Below are positions 16,474-25,561 of a stretch of 64,000 nt of DNA, one piece after another. The DNA comes from VRUE01 sp035605695. GTDB taxonomy: Bacteria > Actinomycetota > Thermoleophilia > Solirubrobacterales > 70-9. The stretch covers positions 1 through 64,000 of the forward strand of contig DATNGZ010000041.1 in the NCBI GenBank assembly GCA_035605695.1. The letters are read 5' to 3'. The notes below the pieces were generated by a model. That model was not told where the DNA came from. It searched no databases and saw nothing but the letters and a program-made list of their open reading frames with translations. The translations under genes were made by a program, and so were the position numbers. The stretch's first letter is position 1; the number at the start of each line of letters is the position of its first letter.

Positions 16474-17009
16474 GCACCCAGACGCTCAGCTACGCGATCG
16501 ATGAGCAAGACCACCTGATCAGGGTCGACGAGGGCTATTACAGCTTTGCCGAGGAGAACGGCTGGGAGGAGGCGACGACCAGCCTCGGCCGCTCGCTCTG
16601 GGACTACGTCGCCGGCCACGAGATGGTGAAACTGCAGCGGCTGCTGGTGCGGCGCATCCGCAACGAGGTCGGCGACGTCGAGCTGCCCTTCCGCTGCGAT
16701 GGTCCCAGCGTGCGCCGCGAAATGAAGATCAGGATCGTTGCCAGGCCGGGCGGGCGGGTCGTCCTCTTCTCGGCCCGGACGCGTTCGGAAGAGCCGCGGG
16801 ACTTACCGCAATGGTTGCTCGATCCGGCGACGCCGCGCAGCGACAAGGTGCTCGAGATGTGCGGCTGGTGCGACCGCTTCGAAGTCGACGGCGAGTGGGT
16901 CGAGGTCGAGGAGGCGGCGCGGCGCCTGCGGCTCTTCGGCAAGCCCGAGCTACCGGCGCTCAGCCACGGCATCTGCCCCGACTGCAACGCGATGTTGTTG
17001 GCGGCGTAG
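16470..17009 (+). CDS. PAS-like protein with a C-terminal paired-Cys motif
   Basis: 179 residues. The N-terminal half (LSYAIDEQDHLIRVDEGYYS, FAEENG, RSLWDYVAGHEM) resembles a PAS-type sensor fold. The C-terminal half has two cysteine pairs, CGWCDRF and ICPDCNAML, about 45 residues apart, a probable zinc knuckle or redox pair. No transmitter domain is attached. Overlap by 4 bp with hemQ suggests a haem- or redox-linked function; this is inference from context. I do not recognise a named family. Confidence 0.6.
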   Translation: MSTQTLSYAIDEQDHLIRVDEGYYSFAEENGWEEATTSLGRSLWDYVAGHEMVKLQRLLVRRIRNEVGDVELPFRCDGPSVRREMKIRIVARPGGRVVLFSARTRSEEPRDLPQWLLDPATPRSDKVLEMCGWCDRFEVDGEWVEVEEAARRLRLFGKPELPALSHGICPDCNAMLLAA

Positions 17010-17078
17010 GCGCGGCGCGCCGGGTTCCCTATTCTTTCGCGCTCGCTGTAAACCGCACACCTGAAACTTTGCGAGGCC

Positions 17079-18485
17079 ATGACCAAGATCGGAACCCCTG
17101 AGACCCCCGTCCGCGTCGCCATCGTCGGCGCCGGCCCCTCCGGCTTCTACGCCGCTGAGCACATCCTCAAGGGCGAGGACGTGCACGCTCAGGTCGATCT
17201 CTTCGATCGCCTGCCGACGCCCTTCGGCCTCGTCCGCGGCGGCGTCGCGCCGGATCACCCCAAGATCAAGTCAGTAACCCGGGTCTACGAAAAAACCGCC
17301 GCGCGCGAGGGCTTCCGCTTCTTCGGCAACGTCAAGGTCGGCCACGACATCGAGGTCGAGGACCTCGAACGGCTCTATCACGCGGTCGTCTTCACGGTCG
17401 GCTGCGAGACCGACCGCCAGCTCGGTATTCCCGGCGAGGAGCTGCCGGGCAGCCACGCCGCCACCGCCTTCGTCGGTTGGTACAACGCCCACCCTGACTA
17501 CGCCTCGGACGAGTTCGACCTTTCATCTGAGCGGGCGGTCGTGATTGGCAATGGCAACGTGGCGATGGACGTCGCCCGGATGCTTGCCCTAACCGATCAC
17601 GAGTTGCGCCAGACCGACACCGCAGACCACGCGATCGAGCTGCTCGACGCGAAGAAGATCCGCGAGATCGTCGTGCTCGGCCGCCGCGGCCCGGTCCAGG
17701 CGGCCTTCACCAACCCCGAGATCAAGGAGCTGGGGGAGATGGAGGACGCCGACGTGATCGTCGACCCAGCCGACGTCGAGCTCGACCCGGCCAGCGCCGC
17801 CTACCTCGAGTCCGACGAGGCCGACAAGACGACCCGGGTAAACGTCGAGACGCTGCGCGAGTTCTCCCAGCGCCAGCCCGAGGGCAAGCACCAGCGGATC
17901 GTCCTGCGCTTTCTCGCCTCGCCGGTTGAGATCCAGGGCGACGGCAGGGTGGAAAAGATCGTGATCGGTCGCAATGAGCTTGTCGAAGAGGGCGGCAGCC
18001 TGCGCGCCCGTGACACCGGCGAGCGCGAAGAGCTGGAGTGCGGCCTGGTGCTGCGCTCGGTCGGCTACACCGGCATTCCGATCGAGGGCGTGCCCTTCGA
18101 CGAGAAGCGCGGCCTGATCCTCAACGACGGGGGCCGCGTGCTCGATTCCCACGACTCGGGCCACAAGGTCGGTCACTACACAGCCGGCTGGATCAAGCGC
18201 GGGCCCTCGGGCGTGATCGGTACCAACAAGAAGGATGCGCTGGAGACGGTTCAGCACTTGCTCGCCGACATCGAGTCGCAGACGCTGCTGGATCCCGAGA
18301 ACCCCGATCCGTCAGCGGTTGAGGCACTGCTCGCCGAACGCGGCATCCGTTACGTCAGCTTCGAGGACTGGCAGGCGATTGATCAGGCCGAGGTCGGTCG
18401 CGGTGAGCCCCATGGTCGTCCGCGGGTCAAGTTCGTGCGGGTCGAGGAGATGCTCGAGACCCTCGGCGAACGCATTTCCAGCTAG
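17079..18485 (+). CDS. fprA: Ferredoxin/adrenodoxin-type NADP reductase (FprA-like)
   Basis: 468 residues. The FAD-binding motif VAIVGAGPSGFYAAEHIL begins at residue 11. TPFGLVRGGVAPDHPKIK, the NADP-binding VIGNGNVAMDVARML and the C-terminal GWIKRGPSGVIGTNKKDA are diagnostic of the adrenodoxin-reductase/FprA family. The enzyme passes electrons from NADPH to ferredoxins that feed P450s or Fe-S assembly. The ATG has no strong ribosome-binding site. It lies 69 bp after the PAS-like gene on the same strand. Confidence 0.93.
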   Translation: MTKIGTPETPVRVAIVGAGPSGFYAAEHILKGEDVHAQVDLFDRLPTPFGLVRGGVAPDHPKIKSVTRVYEKTAAREGFRFFGNVKVGHDIEVEDLERLYHAVVFTVGCETDRQLGIPGEELPGSHAATAFVGWYNAHPDYASDEFDLSSERAVVIGNGNVAMDVARMLALTDHELRQTDTADHAIELLDAKKIREIVVLGRRGPVQAAFTNPEIKELGEMEDADVIVDPADVELDPASAAYLESDEADKTTRVNVETLREFSQRQPEGKHQRIVLRFLASPVEIQGDGRVEKIVIGRNELVEEGGSLRARDTGEREELECGLVLRSVGYTGIPIEGVPFDEKRGLILNDGGRVLDSHDSGHKVGHYTAGWIKRGPSGVIGTNKKDALETVQHLLADIESQTLLDPENPDPSAVEALLAERGIRYVSFEDWQAIDQAEVGRGEPHGRPRVKFVRVEEMLETLGERISS

Positions 18486-18642
18486 CGCAGGCCCCCTTCT
18501 CTACGATTCCTGCCGCAGACAGCTGTCTGCGTCGTCCAGCTATGGCCTGACACCGGCGCAGGACCACCGTTTCTAATAGGGTCCTTAGGCTGACGGCAAT
18601 TTAGTAAAGAACTTTTTTTGATTACCCAATAGGCCCCTGACG

Positions 18643-19635
18643 ATGCAAGCCGACAGCACATCGCCCCCTGCGCGGGTCCGAGCCGGCGGCACGGTGCTCT
18701 CCCTGATCGCCGGCCCACTCAGCGTTCCGATTCTTCGAGCTCACCTCGACGGGCCGTTGCGCCTGCCGGACCTGCGCGAACGGATCGGTGGTGCCGCACA
18801 GACCACCCTGCGCGGTCAGGTTGGCAATTTGCGGGCGATCGGTGCGCTTGAGCGGCATGTGCGCAGCGGCATGCCATACACGGTCGAAAACGAGCTGACC
18901 GAACTTGGCAGGGGGGTACTTGCTGTGGCGGCGATCGTCGAAGCTTGGCTGGCGCAGGCACCGCAGGGCTCGATCCCCCTCGGTAGCGAGCCGGCGAAGG
19001 GCGCGATCAGGGCTCTGGTTGGCGCCTGGGGTTCGACCATGCTGCGGGAACTGGCGGCACAACCGCTCGCCCTGACGGAGCTCAGCAGCACGATTTCCGA
19101 ACTGAGCTACCCGGCGCTCGAGCGACGCCTCTCGGCAATGCGGGCCGCCCGCCAGGTCGAGCTCAGGACAGATGGGGGAAGGGGCGCCAAGCCTTACGCC
19201 GTTACCGAGTGGACGCGTCAGGCGGTCGGTCCACTCGTAGCGGCCGGCCGATGTGAGTGTGAACACCTCGCAGCGGTGACCGAACCCCTCACCCGGATCG
19301 ACGTCGAGGCAGCATTTCTCCTTGCCGTACCCCTCGTCGACCTAACCGTCAACTACAGCGGATCATGCCTCTTCGCAGTGGATACCGGCTCTGGGAACGA
19401 AGGCGAATCGAAGGGCCGTTTGGCCGGTGTGTACATCGAGATCGAGGAAGGCTCCGTTGCGTCCTGCGTCTCCAAGCTCGAGCAGGAGCCACGCACCTGG
19501 GCGCTCGGTACGGTCAGCTCCTGGGTTGACGCAATTCTCGAGGGGCGGCTGGGACGCCTGCGTATGGGCGGAGCAGATCCCAAGCTTGCCACTTCCCTGA
19601 TCGAGGGAATCCACGCTTCTCTGTTTTTCGGCTGA
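18643..19635 (+). CDS. Tandem HxlR-type winged-helix transcriptional regulator
   Basis: 330 residues. Two winged-helix units are seen, about residues 25-95 (ILRAHLDGPLRLPDLRERIG, then AAQTTLRGQVGNL) and 120-205 (MLRELAAQPLALTELSSTIS, then YPALERRLSAM), each like HxlR/MarR-type DNA-binding domains. A C-terminal alpha/beta domain follows with SCP2-like character (EGSVASCVSKLEQEPRTWAL). One chain carrying both half-sites may act as a monomer. Upstream 18560-18640 is AT-rich (a run of seven T) and probably holds the promoter. No obvious target gene adjoins it. Confidence 0.72.
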   Translation: MQADSTSPPARVRAGGTVLSLIAGPLSVPILRAHLDGPLRLPDLRERIGGAAQTTLRGQVGNLRAIGALERHVRSGMPYTVENELTELGRGVLAVAAIVEAWLAQAPQGSIPLGSEPAKGAIRALVGAWGSTMLRELAAQPLALTELSSTISELSYPALERRLSAMRAARQVELRTDGGRGAKPYAVTEWTRQAVGPLVAAGRCECEHLAAVTEPLTRIDVEAAFLLAVPLVDLTVNYSGSCLFAVDTGSGNEGESKGRLAGVYIEIEEGSVASCVSKLEQEPRTWALGTVSSWVDAILEGRLGRLRMGGADPKLATSLIEGIHASLFFG

Positions 19636-19810
19636 ACGTTTCGCTCTCACCGAGTAATTGGTTTTCTCAGAGAGAAAAAGCTATTTCGCGACGAGTCTGT
19701 GCTTTTCGCCTAATCGCGCGCGCGCAATTTTGCATTTCTGTTGATTGCAGGTAAAACGTAGGCAGAAGTTTGACCAAGGGTTAGGGTTTAGTGTGAATAA
19801 TCTGTACCTC

Positions 19811-19839
19811 TTGACCATGAAATCCCAGCCTGTTATTCA
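19811..19839 (+). promoter_or_regulatory. Sigma-70-like promoter before a non-coding stretch
   Basis: TTGACC (19811-19816), 17 bp, TATTCA (19834-19839). A second TTGACC lies at 19770-19775. The surrounding 19640-19930 is much more AT-rich than the window average, and no protein gene follows on this strand. Confidence 0.45.
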
Positions 19840-19845
19840 ATACGC

Positions 19846-20260
19846 CTCCTGGAGACCACGAGTCGGAGTCAGGTGGAGGGTGGATATGGCGCTGGCCGAA
19901 CGGACCTGGGAAATATTCAAACGAATTTGGTTGTAGTCCTTCCTCGGCAGGACCCGGGCCGGGGCACCCGGCGATCAGCCAAAGATCGACCCCCCATCGT
20001 CGTCAGCGGGGGGACGAGCAGCGAGCGGTGGGGCGGGGCCGGTTGGCTTCGCCCCACCCCGCCGCAGTGGTGGTATCGAAGCAACTGTGTTGTGGCGCGG
20101 TCCGTACTCAGGCACGGACTGTCGCGCCGGGGCCCCCAAGTGAGAGGAGGGACCCCGGCGCTAACCGTAACTCAGTGCCGCTTGGGCAAAAGCCCGTGCG
20201 ACAAAAAGAGCATAGAACGCAAATAGCGCACTTTCCAGCCCAAGCGTGTAATTGGGCTGA
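19846..20260 (+). ncRNA. Candidate structured RNA in a 630-bp gene-free gap
   Basis: No convincing ORF occupies 19636-20268. From about 19954 a run of strong GC stems appears: 19954-19971; 19986-20017 (six C against six G); 20027-20063 (nearly 13 bp); 20094-20127 (12 bp); 20126-20159 (7 bp); and 20179-20200 (GGGC, AAAA, GCCC). The stretch ends at the hairpin 20236-20259. Stem spacing and a promoter-like sequence upstream suggest a transcript of about 400 nt on the plus strand; the minus strand remains possible. It lacks the conserved blocks of RNase P RNA, tmRNA and SRP RNA. The family is unknown. Confidence 0.4.
20236..20259. terminator. Stem-loop between the RNA candidate and metH
   Basis: CAGCCCAA (20236-20243) pairs with TTGGGCTG (20252-20259) across 8 nt. 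It lies 10 bp past the metH stop (minus strand) and at the end of the plus-strand structured region. No U-tract follows on either side, so it may end transcription in both directions weakly. Confidence 0.4.
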
Positions 20261-20268
20261 TGTTCCTC

Positions 20269-23200
20269 CTATTTTGCGGGCTCGCTTGACGCCATTTGGC
20301 CACCGCGCTCGGTCCCCGCGATCAGTTCATCCGGGGCCTGGTCCTCTGGGATAAACCCTGACTTCATGCCAAAGTAGACGGCTTGGGGGTGGTGGGCGAT
20401 GATTGCCACGGTGGACTGCTCGGGCATTACGGCGAAGCCGTCGGAGAGGGTCATGCCGATCTGCTGGAGGCCGAGCAGTCGCCAGATCTTCTCGTGCTCG
20501 GACTGGTCCGGGCAGGCCGGGTAGCCCCACGAGTAACGCCGGCCCTGGTCGAGTCCGATGCCGAGCTCGCGGCGGACTTCGGAGTGCAACCACTCGGCCA
20601 GGCCCTCGGCTGACTGGACGCCGAGACCATGGACGAAGAGCTGCTCGGCGAACTCACCTTCGCCCTCGAGGCGCTCGATCAGTTCAGTCACCTCCGGACC
20701 GACCGTCACACCCTGCAGCGCCACAACGTCGCGCTCGCCGGACTCAAGCGGACGGTAGAAGTCAGCAAGGCAGATACGGTCGTGTCTGGGCTGGCGCGGA
20801 AAAACGAGCCGCTCGAGCTCGCGCTCAGGGTCCTCTGGGTCGAAGACGATCAGCTCGTTGCCGCTGGAATTGCAGGGGAAGTAGCCAAGCCGGGCGCGGG
20901 GGTGGAGGTAGTCCTGCTCTCGCCACATCCGCTCGAGGCGCGGTGCGAAGCCCTCCTCGCCATCAGCGCCCTCGACCAGGTCGCGCCAAGCCTCTCCCTT
21001 GACCCCGCGGCCGCCCCAGTGCAGCTTGAAGAGCACGTGGCGGTCGAGGTAGGGGAAGACCTGATCGAGGTCGATCTCAACCTCGCGCGCGCCCTGGAAC
21101 GGCGGCTCGGGGATCGGCACATCGGTGCGCGCCGCCGAGCGGGCACTGGCATCGCTGGTCGGCGGCCCGTCGTCGACCACGACCGGCTTCTCGCGCAACT
21201 CCTGCGCCTCGGCGCGGATCCGGCCGACCAGCGCTTCGCGGGCCGGCTCGTCGACCAGCGCGTCCATCGTGTCCAGTCCCTGGAAGGCGTCCTTGCAGTA
21301 GAAGACGCCCGGTTCGTAGACCTCGTCGGATTCTTTGCCCTTGGGGTAGAGCGTGCGGCGGCCGAAGTCGCGGTTGATCGCGGCGCCTCCGATCAGCACC
21401 GGGAAGTCGAGCCCGCGTTGGTGCAGCTCCTGGATGCAGGCTGGCATCTGCTTCGAGGTCGAGACAAGCAGGGCGGAAAGGCCGATCGCGTCGGCCTCGT
21501 TCTCGACCGCGGCCTCGATGATCGTGTCGATCGGGACTTGCTTGCCGAGGTCGATCACGGTGTAGCCGTTGTTGGTCAGGATCGTGTTGACCAGCGACTT
21601 GCCGATGTCGTGGACGTCGCCGAAGACGGTCGCGATCACGACCTTGCCCTTGGTGTGGCCGTCAATCCGGTCGAGGTAGTTCTCCAGCTGGGCGACGGCG
21701 CGCTTCATCACTTCCGCCGACTGCAGGACGAAGGGCAAGATCAGTTCGCCGGCGCCGAACTTGTCGCCGACCTCCTTCATCGCCGGCAGTAGCACCCCGT
21801 TCAGGGTCGGCACCGCGCCGATCTTCTCAACCGAGCGGTCAATCCAATCCTCGACCCCGTCCTTCTTGCGGCGCAGGATGTGCCAGTGCAAGGCCTCCTC
21901 GGGTTCCATTTCTGCGGTCGGGTCGGCGGCCTCCTCGGCCGCCTCCTCGCCCTTCGACTCGAAGTGACCGATGAAGCGCTCCAGGGCGTCCTCGCAGCGG
22001 TTGAAGACGAGGTCATCGGTCAGCTCGCGCTCCTCCTCGGAGATCTCGGAGTAGGGCGTGATGTGGTTGGGGTTGACCATCGCCAGGTCCAGGCCGGCCT
22101 CGACGCAGTGGTGGAGGAAGACCGAGTTGAGCACAGCGCGTGGCCGCGGCGAGACGCCGAAGGAGACGTTGGAGACGCCGAGCGAGGTCTTCACCCCGGG
22201 GATCTCGGCCTTAATCCGGCGAATACCCTCGATCGTCTCCACCGCCGAGGGCTTCCACTCGTCATCGCCTGTGGTCAGGGTGAAAGTGAGGGCGTCGAAG
22301 ATCAGCGCCTCGGGATCGAGGCCGTGCTCGCCGCAGGCAATCTCGCGAATTCTCTGGGCGATCTCGACCTTGCGCTCAGCGGTCTTCGCCATCCCGACCT
22401 CGTCGATCGTCAGCGCGATCAGCGCCGCGCCGTGCGCCTTGGCCAGCGGTACGACAACGTCGGCCTTGTCGCGGCCCGCCTCGAGGTTGATCGAGTTGAC
22501 GATCGCCCGCCCGGGGATCTGCTCCAGGGCGGCCTTGAGCACCTCGGGTTCGGTCGAGTCGACCTGGATCGGCGTCGGCTGGGTTAGCGAGACCCGCTTC
22601 GCCACCGCCGCCATCTGCTCGTCCTCGTCCTGGCGCTCGGTCAGCGCCACGCAGAGGTCGAGCACGTGGGCGCCGCCTTCGACCTGGTCTTCCGCGACTT
22701 GAACGAGGCCGTCGTAGTCGTCGGCGAGGAGCAGCTCCTTGGCCTTGCGCGAGCCCTGCGAGTTGACCCGCTCGCCGACCAGGGTCGGCCGCGGTTCCTG
22801 GACCAGCGGGGTCGAGGTCATCATCGAGGAGACCTCGATCGGCCCCGGCGCCGGGCGCTCGCCGGGCACGCGACCGTCGACCCGCTCGTGGATCGCGGCG
22901 ATGTGCTCGGGGGTGGTCCCGCAGCAGCCGCCGACGATGCCGACGCCGTAGCGCTCGACGAACTCGCCCAGGGTCGCGGCCAGCGGCTCGGGCTCTTCGG
23001 GGAAGATCGTCTCGCCGTCGGGGCCCTGCAGCGGCAGCCCGGCGTTTGGGATGCAGTGCACCGGCAGCGGGCTGTTCTCGCCGAGGAAGCGGATCGCGTC
23101 GCGCATGTCCTCGGGCCCGGTCGAGCAGTTGAGCCCGATCACGTCGACCTCGAGCGCGGCCAGCGTCGTCAGCACCGCCTGGATGTCGGTGCCGAGCAGC

Positions 23201-23799
23201 ATCTTGCCGCCGTTGGGAAGCAGCGAGACGCTGGTCTGGATCGGCAGCGTGCGGCCGGTCGCGGCGAACGCCTCGCGGGCGCCGAAGATCGCCGCCTTGA
23301 CCTCGAGGATGTCTTGCGCGGTCTCGATGATGATTAGGTCGGCGCCGCCTTCGACCAGGCCACGCGCCTGCTCGGCGAAGACCTCGACCAGCTTGCCGAA
23401 GGAGATGTTGCCCAGGGTCGGGTCGGTTGAAGCGGGCAGGAACCCGGTCGGGCCGATCGAGCCGGCGACGAAGCGGTCATCGCCCGCTGCCTTGCGGGCG
23501 ATCTGAGCCGCCTTGACGTTGATCTCGAGCGTGTGCTCGCCCAGGCCCCACTCCTCGAGCTTTAGCCGCGAGCCCTGGAAGCTGTCGGTCTCCACGACCT
23601 CAGCCCCAGCTTCGAGCATCGAGGTGTGAACCCCCTCGATCACATCGGGCCGGTTCAGCACCAGCGCCTCGTGGCACTTGCCGGCGAGGCCGCCGTAGTC
23701 CTCCTGGGTCAGCTCGAACTGCTCCAGGGTCGCGCCCATGCCGCCGTCGAAGACGACGACGCGGTCGCGGGTCGCAGCTATGTAGTCGCGCTCAGGCAT
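20269..23799 (-). CDS. metH: Cobalamin-dependent methionine synthase
   Basis: 1176 residues, close to full-length MetH (about 1230). Domain order: homocysteine-binding barrel (1-310; zinc ligands in GLNCSTG and GGCCGT); pterin barrel (about 335-610; LVGERVNSQGS, LDLC); B12 cap (about 640-730); B12-binding Rossmann domain with the cobalt-ligating DVHDIGKSLV motif; and C-terminal reactivation domain using AdoMet (RRYSWGYPACPDQSEHEKIW). It methylates homocysteine from methyltetrahydrofolate. The reactivation domain implies an aerobic enzyme. The ATG at 23799 is preceded by a 27-bp inverted repeat. No cobalamin or SAM riboswitch is recognised upstream. Confidence 0.96.
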   Translation of the reverse strand: MPERDYIAATRDRVVVFDGGMGATLEQFELTQEDYGGLAGKCHEALVLNRPDVIEGVHTSMLEAGAEVVETDSFQGSRLKLEEWGLGEHTLEINVKAAQIARKAAGDDRFVAGSIGPTGFLPASTDPTLGNISFGKLVEVFAEQARGLVEGGADLIIIETAQDILEVKAAIFGAREAFAATGRTLPIQTSVSLLPNGGKMLLGTDIQAVLTTLAALEVDVIGLNCSTGPEDMRDAIRFLGENSPLPVHCIPNAGLPLQGPDGETIFPEEPEPLAATLGEFVERYGVGIVGGCCGTTPEHIAAIHERVDGRVPGERPAPGPIEVSSMMTSTPLVQEPRPTLVGERVNSQGSRKAKELLLADDYDGLVQVAEDQVEGGAHVLDLCVALTERQDEDEQMAAVAKRVSLTQPTPIQVDSTEPEVLKAALEQIPGRAIVNSINLEAGRDKADVVVPLAKAHGAALIALTIDEVGMAKTAERKVEIAQRIREIACGEHGLDPEALIFDALTFTLTTGDDEWKPSAVETIEGIRRIKAEIPGVKTSLGVSNVSFGVSPRPRAVLNSVFLHHCVEAGLDLAMVNPNHITPYSEISEEERELTDDLVFNRCEDALERFIGHFESKGEEAAEEAADPTAEMEPEEALHWHILRRKKDGVEDWIDRSVEKIGAVPTLNGVLLPAMKEVGDKFGAGELILPFVLQSAEVMKRAVAQLENYLDRIDGHTKGKVVIATVFGDVHDIGKSLVNTILTNNGYTVIDLGKQVPIDTIIEAAVENEADAIGLSALLVSTSKQMPACIQELHQRGLDFPVLIGGAAINRDFGRRTLYPKGKESDEVYEPGVFYCKDAFQGLDTMDALVDEPAREALVGRIRAEAQELREKPVVVDDGPPTSDASARSAARTDVPIPEPPFQGAREVEIDLDQVFPYLDRHVLFKLHWGGRGVKGEAWRDLVEGADGEEGFAPRLERMWREQDYLHPRARLGYFPCNSSGNELIVFDPEDPERELERLVFPRQPRHDRICLADFYRPLESGERDVVALQGVTVGPEVTELIERLEGEGEFAEQLFVHGLGVQSAEGLAEWLHSEVRRELGIGLDQGRRYSWGYPACPDQSEHEKIWRLLGLQQIGMTLSDGFAVMPEQSTVAIIAHHPQAVYFGMKSGFIPEDQAPDELIAGTERGGQMASSEPAK

Positions 23800-23815
23800 G
23801 AACTAGGGAGAGTAA

Positions 23816-23917
23816 GGGGTCCGGGGCACCCTCCTCCAGAGGCCGTTGCGCAGCAGATCGTCCCGGGAGGCGCGTTGCGTGGTCCCTGAGCCTCTGGAGG
23901 AGGGTGCCCCGGACCCC
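23816..23917. repeat. 27-bp perfect inverted repeat, intergenic (element B)
   Basis: Arms 23816-23842 and 23891-23917 are exact reverse complements over 27 bp, with a 48-nt loop. It lies between the stop of the aldehyde dehydrogenase and the start of metH (both minus strand). The arm shares TCCGGGGCACCC with element C at 31474-31598. It may act as a terminator or mRNA-stabilising hairpin, or be a small mobile-type palindrome. Confidence 0.85.
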
Positions 23918-23935
23918 CTCCCGCCTAGGATCAGG

Positions 23936-25513
23936 TCAGCCGCGCAAGCCCAGTCGCCGCTTCAAATCGCGGGCATTGAACGCCGTGGCGACACGGTTAA
24001 CCAGCCCGCGGCGCCCCTTGGTGTAGGGGTACCAGGCTGGTTCGTTCTTGCCGCCGAAGCGCGTTACAACTATCGACTCGGGGCGGCAGTACTTCTTGAT
24101 CCCGTAGTCGCCGTGGCGGAAGCCGATTCCGGATTGCTTCCAGCCGCCCATCGGGACGCCCATCGCCAGCATGTTGGTGATCACGTCGTTGACGTTGACC
24201 GAGCCGGCCTCGATGCGGCGCGCGAGCTTCTCCGCCCGGTCCTTATCTCCAAAGATCGAGGCGGCGAGCCCGTAGCGGCTGTCGTTTGCCAGGCGCACGG
24301 CCTCCTCGGAGTCGCGCACCTTCATCACACCTACGACGGGGCCGAAGGTCTCGTCGCGCATGACTTTCATCGAATGATCGACATCAACCAGCACGGTGGG
24401 TTCGAAGTAGTCGCCTTTACCCTCAGCTTTTTTACCTCCGGTGAGAGCGCGGGCGCCGTTGGCCAGGGCGTCGTTCACCTGCTCCTCCACGATCGTCGAC
24501 TGGTTTGGCGAGGTCATCGCGCCTACGTCCTTTTCGGGCTTGCGACCGTCGGTGCCCTGGCGCAGGCCGCCGACCTTCTTGGTCAGCTTGGCGACGAACT
24601 CGTCGTAGACCGGCTCCTCGACGTAGATTCGCTCGACCGAGAGGCAGACTTGGCCGGCGTTGTACATCCCGCCCCAGGCGGCGGCGTTGGCGGCGCGGTC
24701 GATGTCGGCGTCGGCGAGGACGATCATCGGGTCCTTGCCGCCGAGCTCGAGGCTGACCGGGGTCAGGGTCTCCGCCGCGCGGGCCATCACCTTGCGCCCG
24801 GTCCGGTCGGAGCCGGTGAACTGAATGCAGTCGACCTGGTCGACCAGGGAGCTGCCGGCGTCGCCCGTACCGAGCACGCAATCGAAGACGTCTGGGGCGC
24901 CGATCTCGTTCTTCCAGGCGCCGATTATCTGGATCAGGCTCAGCGGGGTGAACTCGGATGGCTTGACGACGACCGCGGCGCCCGCCTGTAGGGCGGGGAT
25001 CGAGTCACCCAATCCCATCGCGAGGGGGAAGTTCCAGGGGCTGATCACCCCAACGACCGGGTGCGGCCGGTATCGGATCGTCAACTTCTTAGAGGCGACG
25101 AGCGGCGAATGGGGGCGCACGGCTTCGTCGCCGATGAACTTGGCCGCGTTAGTCCCGTAAAAGTTGATCAGGTCGGTGACGTAGAACAGTTCGGCCGCGA
25201 TGTCGCCGCGAACCTTTCCGGTTTCCGCCTGCACCGTGTCGGAGATCTCCTCGACGTTGTCGAGGATCCAGTCGCGCAGCTTGCCGAGCCAGTGGTAGCG
25301 GCCCTCGATCCCCATTGCCTCCCACTCAGCCTGGTTGGCGCGGACGCGGGCCACAGTGGCGGCGATCGTCTCCGGCGTATCGACCGGGATCGAGCTGACC
25401 ACCGCTCCGTTTGCGGGGTTCAGGACCTCGATTGCCTCGACCGCTGTCGCGCCGTTGGCCCCGTTCGAGCCGTTGACCGCCGTCGTGCTGGTCTCCACAG
25501 TGCCGCTCTCCAC
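23936..25513 (-). CDS. Aldehyde dehydrogenase (NAD(P)+-dependent ALDH superfamily)
   Basis: 525 residues from GTG 25513. SPWNFPLAMGL (cofactor site), FTGSDRTGRKVM, the general-base Glu in LELGGKDPMIVL and the catalytic Cys in NAGQVCLSVERIYVEE are all present. It oxidises an aldehyde to the acid; succinate-semialdehyde and fatty-aldehyde enzymes look similar here. The upstream ATG at 25552 is rejected: GTG 25513 has a GGAAGGGAG ribosome-binding site, and the first 13 codons would lie on operator site 2 (25537-25552). That operator and two matching ones suggest control by the TetR at 8121. Confidence 0.93.
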   Translation of the reverse strand: MESGTVETSTTAVNGSNGANGATAVEAIEVLNPANGAVVSSIPVDTPETIAATVARVRANQAEWEAMGIEGRYHWLGKLRDWILDNVEEISDTVQAETGKVRGDIAAELFYVTDLINFYGTNAAKFIGDEAVRPHSPLVASKKLTIRYRPHPVVGVISPWNFPLAMGLGDSIPALQAGAAVVVKPSEFTPLSLIQIIGAWKNEIGAPDVFDCVLGTGDAGSSLVDQVDCIQFTGSDRTGRKVMARAAETLTPVSLELGGKDPMIVLADADIDRAANAAAWGGMYNAGQVCLSVERIYVEEPVYDEFVAKLTKKVGGLRQGTDGRKPEKDVGAMTSPNQSTIVEEQVNDALANGARALTGGKKAEGKGDYFEPTVLVDVDHSMKVMRDETFGPVVGVMKVRDSEEAVRLANDSRYGLAASIFGDKDRAEKLARRIEAGSVNVNDVITNMLAMGVPMGGWKQSGIGFRHGDYGIKKYCRPESIVVTRFGGKNEPAWYPYTKGRRGLVNRVATAFNARDLKRRLGLRG

Positions 25514-25536
25514 TGGAACTCCCTTCCCTCGACCCT

Positions 25537-25552
25537 TTGGCTGGTCAGCCAA
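25537..25552. promoter_or_regulatory. TetR-type operator palindrome (site 2)
   Basis: TTGGCTGGTCAGCCAA, 24 bp upstream of the chosen GTG start of the aldehyde dehydrogenase. It differs from site 1 only by compensating A/T to G/C changes in the half-sites (positions 4 and 13) and the last base, so symmetry is kept or improved. Confidence 0.65.
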
Positions 25553-25561
25553 GAGTAGCCC

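Noticed and set aside
19846..20260. RNase P RNA, tmRNA or SRP RNA
   Set aside because: The conserved GAGGAAAGUCC, the tmRNA ends and the SRP GGAAGG loop were not found on either strand; kept only as an unnamed candidate.
25514..25552. Upstream ATG start for the aldehyde dehydrogenase
   Set aside because: It would put operator site 2 inside the coding sequence; GTG 25513 has a better ribosome-binding site.
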